Positions 16,881-26,874 of a stretch of DNA of 31,891 nucleotides are shown here, in pieces. Source of the stretch: Chrysochromulina tobinii (Eukaryota > Haptophyta > Prymnesiales > Chrysochromulinaceae); assembly GCA_001275005.1 (NCBI GenBank), contig JWZX01003267.1, positions 1-31,891 of the forward strand, read 5' to 3'. The notes under the pieces are model-generated. The model had not been told where the DNA came from, made no database searches, and worked only from the letters and a program-made list of their open reading frames with translations. The translations under genes were made by a program, and so were the position numbers. Every line of letters starts with the position of its first letter. Position 1 is the first letter of the stretch.

Positions 16881-18224
16881 ATGGCCGACTTCGCCAGCTT
16901 GTCCGCCGACGACCAGGAGGCCATTCGTCAAGCGCAGCTCAAGCGCAAACAAGCCAAGCGCGAAAAGCACCAGCATCTCAAAGCAGCCGCAGAGCTGGGC
17001 GGCAAGAAAGCGGAGGCGCGTTGTGATGGTCAGCCGACTCGCTGCATCGTGACAAGCGACGAGTATTTCAGCGCCGCGCCCCATGGCCGATTCCGCGCGC
17101 CTAATCTGCCACCTACAGCCGAGTCACTCGCACTGCTCTTGCACGCTCTCGATGCAGGCGATAAGCAAGCAAAGCAGCTCAGCCTGTGCAACTTCTTTCA
17201 GTTTACTGGCTCGATGGAGCAGCTTTGGGACCCTACGTTCAATGCGCGGTTGGCGTGGGAGGGCTTCTTCACGATCACCTCGGGCCCCAGAGGGAGCGTC
17301 GAGCCCTTGCCAGAGCTCCAGCCCTACTATGGAGTCCTGCTGTGGGCTCACTTTGAGTCGTCCAAGCACAACCGTCAGGCACTCGCACGGCTCGCCCGCG
17401 AGAGGCGCGGCTATGAGCTCTCAGATCGCGCCCATCCGGAGCGCACATGGCGCGCTGTCGACGCGTACCACCGGGAGCACCACGGCACCAACTGGCTCAC
17501 CTGGGAGTACTTTGAGATGTTACGACTCGCCTCTGAGAACCGAGCGATCAACTTCACCTTGCACTGCATCGAGCTATCTGAGGCCGAGGGGGCCGGTCCG
17601 CATGAGGAGGCCGAACCGCCTGGGCCGCTGTGTGAAGGCAGCCGCGTGCGGCTTGAAGGGCTGGTGGGTCGCTCCGACCTCAACGGTCGGAAGGGCACCG
17701 CACTAAGATACGATTCGCAATCTGCTCGCTGGGAAGTTCGATGCGACGACGTCGGCGACGTGCGGGTCAGCGACGCGTCGGTCAGCGACGCGCGGGTCAG
17801 TGCTCCTCAGGAGCACATTCGCGTCAAGGCGCCCAACCTGATCGTGCTCCCGCCGACTCGTGCGCTCGCGGGCGAGATTGGTTTCTCAATTGGCGGCGTG
17901 TACACTAGTCTCTCGGGCTGGACGGGCAAACGAACGGCCGACGCCGTAGGGACCGTGCAGCTGGTCCTCCTCGGCCGCTGGTTGCAGCAGCGCGGCTGCG
18001 CGTTCTGGAGCCTCGGCCACTGCTACTCGCCAGAGATGGACTACAAGCGCCAGCTGGGCCACCGCATCTACACACGCGCCGAGTTCCGCGCGCTGCTGCA
18101 GAAGCACCGCGGTCCCTTCGAGTGGCGAACCGCCGACGAGGAAGCAGCCGCGCTGCAATGTGGCGAGCGTGTCAACCTACGGAGTGGAGACCGTTGTGGG
18201 GAGGCGGATCTGCTGCGGATGTAG
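16881..18224 (+). CDS. Leucyl/phenylalanyl-tRNA-protein transferase homologue with SH3-like insert
   Basis: 447 aa. The C-terminal half carries the L/F-transferase (bacterial Aat, GNAT-like) core. GEIGFSIGGVYTSLSGW (331-347) matches GEMYGVAIGGLFxGESM. VGTVQLVLLGRWLQQRGCAFW and MDYKRQLGHRIYTRAEFRALL (386-406) match the last helices. Upstream, ARLAWEGFFTIT and ERTWRAVDAYHREH (near 188-201) match the N-terminal YxxGIFP and TWxxxxxxAYxxLH blocks. Between the two core halves lies an inserted module (about 252-321): GSRVRLEGLVGRSDLNGRKG, then a VSDA-type repeat (VSDASVSDARVS, 17767-17805), then APNLIVLPP. Bacterial Aat adds Leu/Phe to N-terminal Lys/Arg for proteolysis by the N-degron pathway; whether this protein transfers amino acids is untested. 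The N-terminus is charged and helical (QLKRKQAKREKHQHLKAAAE). Start ATG 16881 follows an upstream region with no open frame. Confidence 0.75.
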   Translation: MADFASLSADDQEAIRQAQLKRKQAKREKHQHLKAAAELGGKKAEARCDGQPTRCIVTSDEYFSAAPHGRFRAPNLPPTAESLALLLHALDAGDKQAKQLSLCNFFQFTGSMEQLWDPTFNARLAWEGFFTITSGPRGSVEPLPELQPYYGVLLWAHFESSKHNRQALARLARERRGYELSDRAHPERTWRAVDAYHREHHGTNWLTWEYFEMLRLASENRAINFTLHCIELSEAEGAGPHEEAEPPGPLCEGSRVRLEGLVGRSDLNGRKGTALRYDSQSARWEVRCDDVGDVRVSDASVSDARVSAPQEHIRVKAPNLIVLPPTRALAGEIGFSIGGVYTSLSGWTGKRTADAVGTVQLVLLGRWLQQRGCAFWSLGHCYSPEMDYKRQLGHRIYTRAEFRALLQKHRGPFEWRTADEEAAALQCGERVNLRSGDRCGEADLLRM

Positions 18225-18250
18225 GTAAGTTTCTCCGTTTTACGGTAAGT
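18225..18250 (+). other. Two consensus splice-donor hexamers directly after a stop codon
   Basis: GTAAGT at 18225-18230, directly after the TAG stop at 18222-18224 (AG|GTAAGT), and again at 18245-18250. Could mark a 3'UTR intron or alternative last exon, or be chance. Confidence 0.3.
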
Positions 18251-18459
18251 GATAGTCAGTCGGTTACTTTCGGCGGGCGCGCCGTCACCGGTGCGTGACG
18301 CATGTGCTGCGTGTTTGCTGTGGGAACGGTGCGTCACTGACGACTGAGGAGGGGACCGCGTCGAAGTCCCGTCAAATCGACTTTGACGAGACCTTCGGGG
18401 ACTAAAAGTTATGAGTTCGGCGCGCGGGGAAGTCGTCTGCGACTCCGCGTCGGCAAAAC

Positions 18460-21400
18460 ATGTTGACCGAGAACGAGATGCTGCAGGTGGCCGACGAGCC
18501 CAGCGTGGCACGGGTGGACGATGAGCCCATGCCCGACGCCGAGCCCGCCGTCGCGCCCAATTATGAGCAGAACGACCTCGTTTGGGCCAAGATCCGCGGC
18601 TTCCCATGGTGGCCCGCCCGCGTGGCTGGTACCCGGCGCACGGATGCCGAGGGCGTGCGCTACCCGGTGCGCTTCTTCCACACGGCGGAACGCATAGAGC
18701 TCTCGCCGATGCCGTCGACGCTGCCGCCGTACAGCAGCAGGGAGGACCTTGCCGATCCGACCAAGATCAAGTCCAAGACCATGCGCACCAAGTTCGAACT
18801 TGCGCTTCGGGAGCTGTCCAAGGAGCCGACGAAGGGCGCGGAAGAGGACCCGACCCCGACCGAGGGCTGGCGCGACGAGGGCCACGAGTACCTCGGGCGT
18901 CGCGTCGCGCGCCCCTTTAAGGGTGGCCTGATGGTGCTCGGCCGGATCACGCGTTGGCTGCCCGCCGGCGATGGCGAGAACGAGCCGCCGCTGTTCCATG
19001 TGGACCACGACGACGGCGACGAGGAAGACCTCGAGGAGTACGAGGTCATCGACGCTTTCGAGCTCTACAAGACGACGCCCGAGGCGACGAAGCTCGCACA
19101 GGCCAAGGCTCGAGCGGAGGCACGGGCGGCAAAGGAAGAGGAGAAAGCCGTAAAGGCTGAGGTGCGCGCCGCCAAGGCGAGCGAGCGCGCCGCGGCCGCC
19201 ACGACCGCCGAGGCCAAGGCGGCCGCCGAGGAGGAGGCCAGGGCGGCACGGCTCGAGGTCAAGGCGTGCCGCGCCGCAGCGCTCGCAGCCAGGGCCGACA
19301 CGAGCGGTGCTGAAGCGGCGGTCGCGGAAGCACGTGAGGAAGCAATTGCGGCCAAGGCTGCGTTCAGCAAGGTGGCGGCGAAGGCAAAGGAGGCCGCGGC
19401 TCGTGCCCGCGAGGCCAAAGCCAAGGCGGCCGAGGAGACCAAGAAGAAGCGCGAGGCAGAACGCGGGCCGCGCGTCGCGAAGGCCGCTGCCCAGTTCTAC
19501 ACCGAGGCGGAGCGTCTCAAGCTGACAGCGGCGCACCCAGGGCTCGATGCGCCCGCCATTGCCGAGATGATCAAGGCGCAGTGGAAGGTGCTCGAGGAGG
19601 CCGATAAGGCGCCATATAAGGAGTTGGCCGCGGCCGATAAGCAGAGGTACGAGGCTGAATGCGCCGCGTCTGGCATCGACCCGGCCGCGAAGCGACGTAA
19701 GAGCAGCGAGGGCGGCACGGCAGAGAGTGCTGCGCCAGCACCAGCAGAAGCTGATGCGACCGCCGCCGCAGCTTTCGAAGTCGACGATGGCGTGCCCGAG
19801 TTGCTCCCGTTCGCGGAGGCTCCGAGCGCAGCGGGTGCCGCCGCCGCTGCTATGGCCGCCTCAGCCACTTCCATGAACTCTGGTAGCAGCGGTTACTCGG
19901 AGAGCGACACAGCAGCGCCGACGGCCGCTTCGGCAGCACCGCCCAAGAACCCCAAGGCCGCCGCCTCCAAAGCGGCGTCATCTAAGGCGGTGCCAGCCTC
20001 GCAACCTGCCGGAGCCGCCGCCGAGCCCGATGCCGTCGCCACTCCACCTGATGATGCCGCGACTCCACCTGATGATGCCGCCGCCACTGCACCCGTCGTT
20101 GAATCCAAGTTGGCGCGCGGCGGCCGGCGCGAAGCCGCGGCGAGCAGCCGTGAGCATGCGAAAGCTCAAAGTTCGCCGCCCGCCGCAGATGTTGCTACGC
20201 TGCCCCGCTGTCACAACAAGGACACGACGGGCTGCTCCTTTTTTGGAGGTCCGACAGGATACTGCAGCCAGTGCGCATCGCTCAAGCCTCCCGTAGCGGC
20301 TCCGAAAGGCGCTTTGGCAGCCCTCTCTCCATCAGACACGGCCAATGCGGCCTCGGTGCACGTTGCGGTACCCGTGGCGGTAGCAGGCCTGCCGACGGGA
20401 TGGGTGGCAATCAAAAGAGCCGGCAAGGCGCGCAGCTACAGCACTTATGTAGGGCCGCAGGGCGAGCGCGCCAAATCGATGACGCAGGCGTGGCGGATCC
20501 ACAACGGCCGGTTCTCACCCGCCGCGCCTGCTCTGACCGCCTCCGCCTCCGCCGCCGCCGCCGCCGCCGCCGCCAACACGCCTTTGACTTTGCAGGTGCC
20601 GACGAGCGAGGCGGCGGGCAGGACAGAGATTACACCAACAGACGGAGAGGCGTGTGAGGCGGCGGCCAAGCCGGCGAAGAAGCCTGTCAGCAAGCTGGCG
20701 GCGCAGGCATCTGCCCGCGTGCGTCAGTCGGTCGCAAAGCAGTTGCAGAAGGCTATCGACAAGAGCGCACGTGCTGGGCGCAAGCTGAGCGCCACCGCCC
20801 GCAAGCGGCTCGAACGACAGTTGATGGCGGCGGCAATCAGCAAGGCGGAGAGGGCCAAGGTGGCGGCGTATGCAGCGCCCGCAGCAGCGCTCGAGGCAGC
20901 TTCAGGTAGCAGCAGTGGTGCGATCTCATCGTCATCGTCATCGGCACCGCCACCGCCGCTTACAGCGGACGCCAACGCCGGGGCAAGGCTTGCAGCTGCG
21001 GCCAAGGCGGCAGCAGCCATTCGGTACGCCCCGATGCGCTCACCGCTTATCGACGCACCAGCGCAGGCTGCAGCGCCCCTGCTCACGTGTGGCACACTGC
21101 CAACCGTCGAGAACGCCGCTTCCCTCGCACGGCTGACCATCGAAGTATTGACACAGCCTGTGGTGATGGCGGCCGCAGCACAGGCGCCTGTGTCGGCTGT
21201 GGATGCCGAGAGCTTGTCGGCCGCAGGAGCCGCGCGGACTGCTCCTGCGCCCGCGGCGATGCACGTGCCGGCGCCTCTGCCCAAACCGATAGGCTCCTCG
21301 ATCGCAGCCGCGGTTATCGCCGCTAATGCTGCCACCGAGGAGGCCGATCGCCGCCGCGATTTGGCTGCTGCCCATGCTGCGGCAACAAAAGCGCGGGAGG

Positions 21401-24400
21401 AGCAGCCTGCAGCTGCGCCCGCTTCCGGTGCCGCCGATGCAGCAGCAGGTGTGGAGTCGATGGCGGTGGATGCGGAGGTAGCAGCGCTCACTGCGGCTGT
21501 GACGGCCAAAAGGCCCAGCGAAGCCGACGACGGGTTAGCGTCAACAGCCGGAGCGCCATCCCGAGCGCCACCGTCATCCCCATCGCCTGGGTTGGCCACC
21601 ACAAATTCTACCCAAATTTGGGCAAGTTCTACCAGTGCTGGCAGCAGCTCTTGCGCGAGCCTGCCGCAAGTGCCGCTAGTGCCACCTCCGCTACCGCCCA
21701 GCCATCGCCGGTTGCGAGTGCTGCTCGTGGAGGAACTGCCCGGCCTCGCCGCCGCTGAGCCACGGGCTGAAACGGTCGAGGGCGCGGCCTGCACCACGGC
21801 CGAGTTCTCGCGCGACGCGAGCGCGCGAACTCTCAAGGAGCTCGGAAACTCTGCCTTTGGTGCTGGGTTCTTCAAGATGGTCAGCTGACTTCTACTCCTT
21901 CGCTCTGCATGCGGCCACAAGTGGTTCGGGGCCCATGCTTCTGAGCACCATGCCGCTCGGTGTGCCGTGTCAGGGGGGCGAGGGGGACGGTCAGAGCGGC
22001 ATCGAGGAGGACGGCAGTCGCAATCAGTGGGATCACGCCGATGAGCCCTGGCGCCGGCTGATGCCCCGACGGCGGGAGCGCATCGATGTGGAGGTAGAGG
22101 AGGATGGCAAGCTCGAGTGGCGGCAGGCCATCGTCACCAAGCGGCTGCCGCCCACAACGTTTCGTCGCGCCTCATTCACGTGCGTAGTGTGCTTTCCGGA
22201 CGGCACACCCGACCAGGATTTCATTGAAACGTATCGTCTCACCTCCATTGGGAAGGAGTGGCGGCGTCGCGAGGGTGGTTGCAAACTCGAGGACAAGATC
22301 ACCTGTGACGTTCACAGTGCCGAGAGCGAGGGCGTCGAGGACGGAGGCGACGCGGACGAGGGCGAAGACAATGTGGCGCCTCCGGACCCGCGGCTACTCG
22401 TCACGCTGCTAACATCGCGTGCGGAGGCGCGCTTGCAGCTTGGCCGATACGCGGCCGCACTCGCCGACTGTGACGCCGCCCTCGCAATCGAGCCGACGCA
22501 CGACAAGAGCCTTTCACGCCAACATCGGGCGCTGGCCGGTCTCGAGGCCGGTCAGCCGCCGCCGCCGCCGCCGCCGCAGCAGGCGGCAGGCATGGTTGGT
22601 GTTTGCACTGGGGAGGAAGACGTGGGCGAACGACGCCAGCGCACGGCAAGCGCCTTCTGCGGTGCCATTGCGGCAGCCCTCGTCGTCCGCTCGACGGCCG
22701 CCACCGCCGCCGACAGCTTAGTTCCCCTGACCGAGGTGAGCGTGCATTGGATGCCGACGGTGCTCTCAGAGAATTGCGAGGGGGCGTGGGGGCTGGCGCG
22801 CTTGCACGAAAGCCTCAATGCGGCAGCGGATTTTGTGCACGAGGCGCGGCGCCGTGGCGATGCGGTCCTCATCTGCTCAGCGGCAAATGCTACCGTTGCC
22901 GCCCACACGGCGACGGAGGCGGCGGCGGCTGCAGCCGATTTGGCCAAGAAAGCCACCCCGGCTGCGGCTGGCGCGGCTGCCACAGCCGGGGTGGCCACCA
23001 AAGCCAAGAAGCGCAAGGTGCCTCGGAGCGAGGGAGGGGGGTCTGGCGAGGTCGAGCCCAGAGAGGCGCCTCCAAAGAAGGCCAAGTCAGCAGCAGCTCC
23101 TGACGAGGTCGCGGCCGACGGCGGTAGCGCTGGTCGTAGCGCTGGTCGTAACGCTGGCGGTAGCGCTGGCAGTGGCGCTCATGGCGGCGATGGCGGTGGC
23201 GCTGATGGAGCTTCTGTAGCTAGCGCCGGCGACAGTACATTTACGGCGCGTGCCAAGCCGGGCTCAGCCTCGTCCTCTGAGCGTGCCGTGGCCTCTCAAC
23301 CCGACAGTTGGGCACGGGCCATCGCCTTCGCGTTCGATGTGCGATGGCGCTCGGCCCTAGCGGCGGACGTGCTGCCGCGGAGCGGATTGCACAAGAGCCG
23401 TCTGCGGGAGGCGTGCGCAGGCTACGCGCCACTACTCTTTTCGATCTCGCTCTTCGAGACCGCGCCTGGCGCCAAGTCGTTCGCGCACTACGCCGCCGCA
23501 ACCGTCGCGTTCATAAGCGACAAGCTTGTACACTTTGGCGGGTGTGAATTCCAGCTACATCTCAACGCAGGCGCCGCTGCACACACGAGCCTGCTGCGGC
23601 GGCTGCACGAGGCGAGCCGCGGCCGCATCCGCTTCGTGGAGTTCAATTTCGTGCCACGCCCGCGCATCGCGCCCTGGCTGCTGGCTGCCATGCGCCTCGC
23701 GCCGCTTCTGTCGGTGCGCAGCCGAACGGTGGTAACGGCCGACATCCACGACGACCTCGCACTCCAGAACGCGCAGATCCGCTCGCTGCTGACGCGGCTG
23801 CGGCGCGAGAGCCGCGAGCTCTGCCTCACCTGGTGGCTCGCTGAGGACGGCGCGGACGACTGCTTGCTTAACTGCGCTCTACCGGTGCCCAAGCTCAGAC
23901 AGTACGTGACGGACCGTGCGTACCACGACCCGAATTGCTGTGGCGGCGTCGCGGTGCATGCGCACATGGACGCTGGGCTGATGATCGCAACAGGCGAGCG
24001 GCTTCGTGAGACCATCCTCGCTGGCCATAAGGGCGAGACCTTCGTCGAGTACCTGACAGAGATGGTGACCGGAGCGCCCACGATCCCGCACGGGATTGAG
24101 GAGATGGCTTGGGACCAATACCTCACCGACGTTGGTTGGCACAAGCTGACGCCCAGCGTGCTCTTCTCGGTGCATTGCTCGCTCCTCGCGCCGAGCCTCT
24201 GGGCATCTGCATGCATGCGCTCACGATGGCGCCCGCTCCCCTCTCCACACAGGTGCATCGCTCGCTCCTCGCGGGACGCGACTCCAAAGACCCCTTCAAG
24301 CACATCGTCACCGCCTCCCCGGCGCCCCACAAGCTTAAGCTGAGCCATGAGAAGGTGGACGTTGGCAAGGCCGAGTTTGCTTTCACGCTGCCCACCTGCC

Positions 24401-24471
24401 GCCACTCGCAAGCGCTCGATTGCGCAGAGGATAGCGCAGCATGGCTGAAGCGTGTTTGTGGAGTCCGGTAA
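18460..24471 (+). CDS. Giant multi-domain chromatin reader: PWWP-Tudor-HMG-A20-MBD-TPR/Tudor-C-terminal domain (frameshifted, spliced)
   Basis: First frame, 18460-21888, 1142 aa. PWWP domain (NDLVWAKIRGFPWWPARVAG, about 36-100); Tudor-like domain (146-200: GRRVARPFKGGLMVLGRITR, HDDGDEEDLEEYEV); Ala/Lys/Glu coil (205-335); HMG box (338-410: AAQFYTEAERLKLTAAHPGL, LEEADKAPYKELAAADK); A20-like zinc finger with Cys584, 592, 602 and 605 (GCSFFGGPTGYCSQC); MBD-like block (644-684: LPTGWVAIKRAGKARSYSTY); long Ala-rich linkers. It ends inside a TPR helix (KELGNSAFGAGFFKM, then TGA). In the +1 frame the TPR continues (DFYSFALHAA), then a second Tudor-like domain (22070-22265), two more TPR helices (LLTSRAEARLQLGRYAAALA), poly-Pro, basic NLS-like KAKKRKVPR, and a folded C-terminal domain (23300-24160; VVTADIHDDLALQN, LTWWLAEDGADDCLL, HAHMDAGLM), possibly glycosyltransferase-like. 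An 83-nt intron (24170-24252) leads to the last exon, ending at 24471. The second frame opens only at a TTG, supporting a single gene. Confidence 0.72.
21877..21888 (+). other. Apparent +1 frameshift at AGC-TGA-C within a TPR
   Basis: The first frame reads FFKMVS then TGA (21886-21888). Skipping one base gives DFYSFALHAA, with the spacing expected for the second helix of a TPR. The shift must occur between the ATG codon at 21877 and the TGA. The cause may be sequence error, mutation or recoding. Confidence 0.6.
24170..24252 (+). other. Candidate 83-nt intron, GT-AG, phase 0
   Basis: Donor TCG|GTGCAT at 24170; acceptor CCCCTCTCCACACAG at 24252 with a good pyrimidine tract. Splicing moves from the frame ending at 24343 to one ending at 24471 (VHRSLLAGRDSKDPFKHIV). 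The first 21 nt of the intron nearly equal the first 21 nt of the next exon. Confidence 0.65.
24170..24273. repeat. 21-nt direct repeat at both ends of the intron
   Basis: Copies at 24170-24190 and 24253-24273, 20 of 21 identical (gtgcatYgctcgctcctcgc plus g), 83 bp apart. Each copy begins exactly at a splice junction. Confidence 0.85.
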
Positions 24472-25327
24472 CTGTTGAGAACAATAGTACTGTGGGGGAT
24501 GGGGGGAGGGGTGGGTGGTTTTTAAATTTTCAGGCGCGCTCGTGACAATCGAGCTCGAATAGGCCAAGCTCTCGCATTTCGGTGCCACTCCAAGATTTTT
24601 TAATGCGACCAGACTACAGGGCAAGACTGCAGCTACAGTAAGGTTGAGGAGCTGCTCCGACGCGAGGGTCCGAGCTCGCAGTCGGAGTCGCACACCAGAC
24701 ACGTATTAAATCAGCCCGTGTCGCGATCGATCGGATCAACACGGCGTGCCACACAAGTTCGGTTCGTACGGGTTATCGCGGACGTCGTACCCGTATCGAT
24801 AGTCGTGTGTGAGTCTGCGGCCGGTCCCAATACACGCCCGAAAGCGCGGCGCGGTGGGTTGTGGGCGCGTCAGGGCGGCAGCGGTCAGCACAGTGGTTCG
24901 AACGCGATGGCCGATGCGGTTACGATGCGGTTACGTACGTACACGTTGTCGTGTTACGTATCACATACTTCGAGGAGTATTATTATAAATTACGCCTGAT
25001 GTATGAGCTACGAGCCTATGCCGCCGACTGCACGTGCATGGGAATGAGCAGAAATCTCTGACCATATCATACACTCAGAGTGCGAGAGCTAACGCCTCGG
25101 ACGCGGCTGCACCCTGCAGCAAGAGCAGCCACGCCACGCACACGCCACACGAGGAAGCCACTTGCACGTGCTTCGAGGGTGGGATTACCCAATGCGAAGG
25201 CTCCGCGCAGCGCGCGCGTCTTGTGGGCCCCACTTCGTGTGCGCAGCCGCCTCACGCGTACGCGTATGCGTCGGATACACGGATACACAAACTCCGGATC
25301 ATGTGTTGCGCTGTTGCAGTGTTCACA
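24472..25327. other. Convergent intergenic region
   Basis: 856 bp between the 3' ends of the giant reader (+) and the NHL protein (-). It contains a G-rich tract at 24494-24515, an AT-rich patch near 24975-24995 and no open frame that resembles a protein. Open frames here (for example 25034-25612) run antisense into the NHL gene. Confidence 0.5.
24494..24515 (+). other. Potential G-quadruplex motif in 3' flank
   Basis: Four G-runs (G5, G6, G4, G3) separated by one or two bases, starting 23 bp after the stop at 24471. It would be in the transcript's 3'UTR. Confidence 0.6.
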
Positions 25328-26470
25328 TCACTCGGCATCCTTCTTGCCGCTTTCAGCGCGAGCCTTTTTCCACTCCAAGAGCTTAGCCGCTGCTTCGGCC
25401 TGTTTACTGGCGTCTGCGTTGCCGCCTCTAGCGTTGCCGCCGCTATTGCCGTCGTCGAACTGACTGCCGACCACATTGAGCACGAAGATTCGCGCATGAC
25501 CCGCCCGGATGTCCGTCACGTACGCGCGTGTATCTTTGGCCGCGCCTGCGGCGTCCTTGCTCGTGTCGCCCACGTCCTTGCACACGCCCCACAGCTGGCC
25601 GGCTCCCGGTAATTCGACAATCTGCTGCACCTCGCCGTCCGTCGGCGACATCACCGTGACGCGCTTGGCCTCGGTGACGAGCAACCAACCCTTTACGAAG
25701 GCAAGACCGCGGGGTTGGTAGAACTGGCCCGGACCTTTGCCCTCGCTGCCGAGGCAGCGTTGGAACTCGCGAGTCTTATGGTTAAAGACGGAGATGCGGT
25801 GGTTGCCGAACTCCGCCACGTAGACCTCATCACCCTTGACGGCGATGCCACATGGGTACTCCAGTTGGCCCTCTTTCTTGCCACGTTCGCCGAAGGTGCG
25901 CAAGTGCTCCATGTTTGAGATGTCGTAAACGACTACGCGGCCATTGATGTAGTCAGCAACATATGCACTGCCTTTTGCGATCGTCACTCCATGCGGGCAC
26001 CACAGCTCGCCATTATTCTTTGATCCATGTGATCCCGCCTTGCCTAATGGGGCGCCGTCTGCGAGCGCGAGCTTCTGCACGCGATGGTTTCCGCCCTCGA
26101 CAACGAAGAGATGGCCACCCTCGCAGGCGACGCCGCAAGGTCCCCGGAGTTGCCCAGTCCCAGAGCCAGGCTCACCGATGCTGTACTGAAATACGCCTTC
26201 GGAGTTGACAATTTGCAGCCGCTGGTTGACCGAGTCGCTTATGCACAGATTGCCATCCGGCAGGGCGCAAATATGGCGAGGCAGACGGAACTGACCGGGA
26301 CCCTTGCCAGACTCGCCGAAGCTACGCTCGTGGATCACGATCTGAGGGCTGGCCTTGTTCCAGCCCATCCCCGCCCGAATAGTCGAGCCGGAAGCTTTTT
26401 CGGGTCGCCAAAACTTGCACGATGACTCTCGTAATCCGGCCCCATCTCCGCGCTTCCGGAGTGCGTGCAT
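25328..26470 (-). CDS. NHL-repeat beta-propeller protein
   Basis: 380 aa. NHL repeats fill residues ~45-345: GPGQFRLPRHICALPDGNLC with ISDSVNQRLQIVN; GTGQLRGPCGVACEGGHLFV with VEGGNHRVQKL; LWCPHGVTIAKGSAYVADYI; KEGQLEYPCGIAVKGDEVYV with AEFGNHRISVFN; GPGQFYQPRGLAFVKGWLLV. About five or six blades are visible, consistent with a closed propeller. Such repeats bind protein or RNA, as in the TRIM-NHL/Brat family, but no RING, B-box or membrane segment is present. The C-terminus is a Gly/Asn-rich link followed by a Lys/Ala helix (AAAKLLEWKKARAESGKK). The ATG at 26470 opens the frame; the ATG at 26368 (MGWNKASPQ) is an alternative start close to the first blade. Specific role unknown. Confidence 0.85.
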   Translation of the reverse strand: MHALRKRGDGAGLRESSCKFWRPEKASGSTIRAGMGWNKASPQIVIHERSFGESGKGPGQFRLPRHICALPDGNLCISDSVNQRLQIVNSEGVFQYSIGEPGSGTGQLRGPCGVACEGGHLFVVEGGNHRVQKLALADGAPLGKAGSHGSKNNGELWCPHGVTIAKGSAYVADYINGRVVVYDISNMEHLRTFGERGKKEGQLEYPCGIAVKGDEVYVAEFGNHRISVFNHKTREFQRCLGSEGKGPGQFYQPRGLAFVKGWLLVTEAKRVTVMSPTDGEVQQIVELPGAGQLWGVCKDVGDTSKDAAGAAKDTRAYVTDIRAGHARIFVLNVVGSQFDDGNSGGNARGGNADASKQAEAAAKLLEWKKARAESGKKDAE

Positions 26471-26874
26471 ACGAATTCACGAATTCGTCAGACTTCAACC
26501 CCAAACGCGATCAAAACGCTTTTTTGTGCGCTATGATGTGATGAAGTTGGCCATAAACAACCCCCCGCGGCCCCCGCCGGCCACAACCTGCCAGGCCGGG
26601 ACCTGAGGTCCATTGCGCATTGGCATTGCCTGACGAGTCGACGTCGCCGACGGTGGACGGATCCGACCACAACCGAATCCGATCATCATCGTGCATCAAT
26701 GGTATACACCCCATGACCTCGCCTCGAGAGTTCTCGTGGGAAAATCACTTCCAACGCGATCAATTGCATTCTTTGTGGTTAACCGAACTAACTCCTAACT
26801 ACCTTCCGTCTATCCGTCACATTGCCGAGGTGATGCAGTGCCTTGCGCAGCTCGAAGGCGCATCGATGTAGCCG
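26471..26874. other. Intergenic region
   Basis: 404 bp between two minus-strand genes; it must hold the promoter of the NHL gene and the 3' end of the channel gene. A plus-strand frame of 52 codons from ATG 26713 exists, but nothing supports it as a gene. Confidence 0.4.

Noticed and set aside
20724-21920. 398-codon minus-strand open frame (and similar long antisense frames at 18409-19536, 23488-24702, 8542-9294 and 11905-12666)
   Set aside because: Mirror frames of GC-rich, Ala-rich coding sequence; products are low-complexity and carry no recognisable domain, while the opposite strand has clear families.
24890-24905. GGTTCGAA resembling a tRNA B box
   Set aside because: No matching acceptor, D-arm or anticodon stem could be built around it.
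26713-26871. 52-codon plus-strand frame (MTSPREFSWENHF...)
   Set aside because: Short, isolated, no domain and no context; the longer version starts at a TTG.
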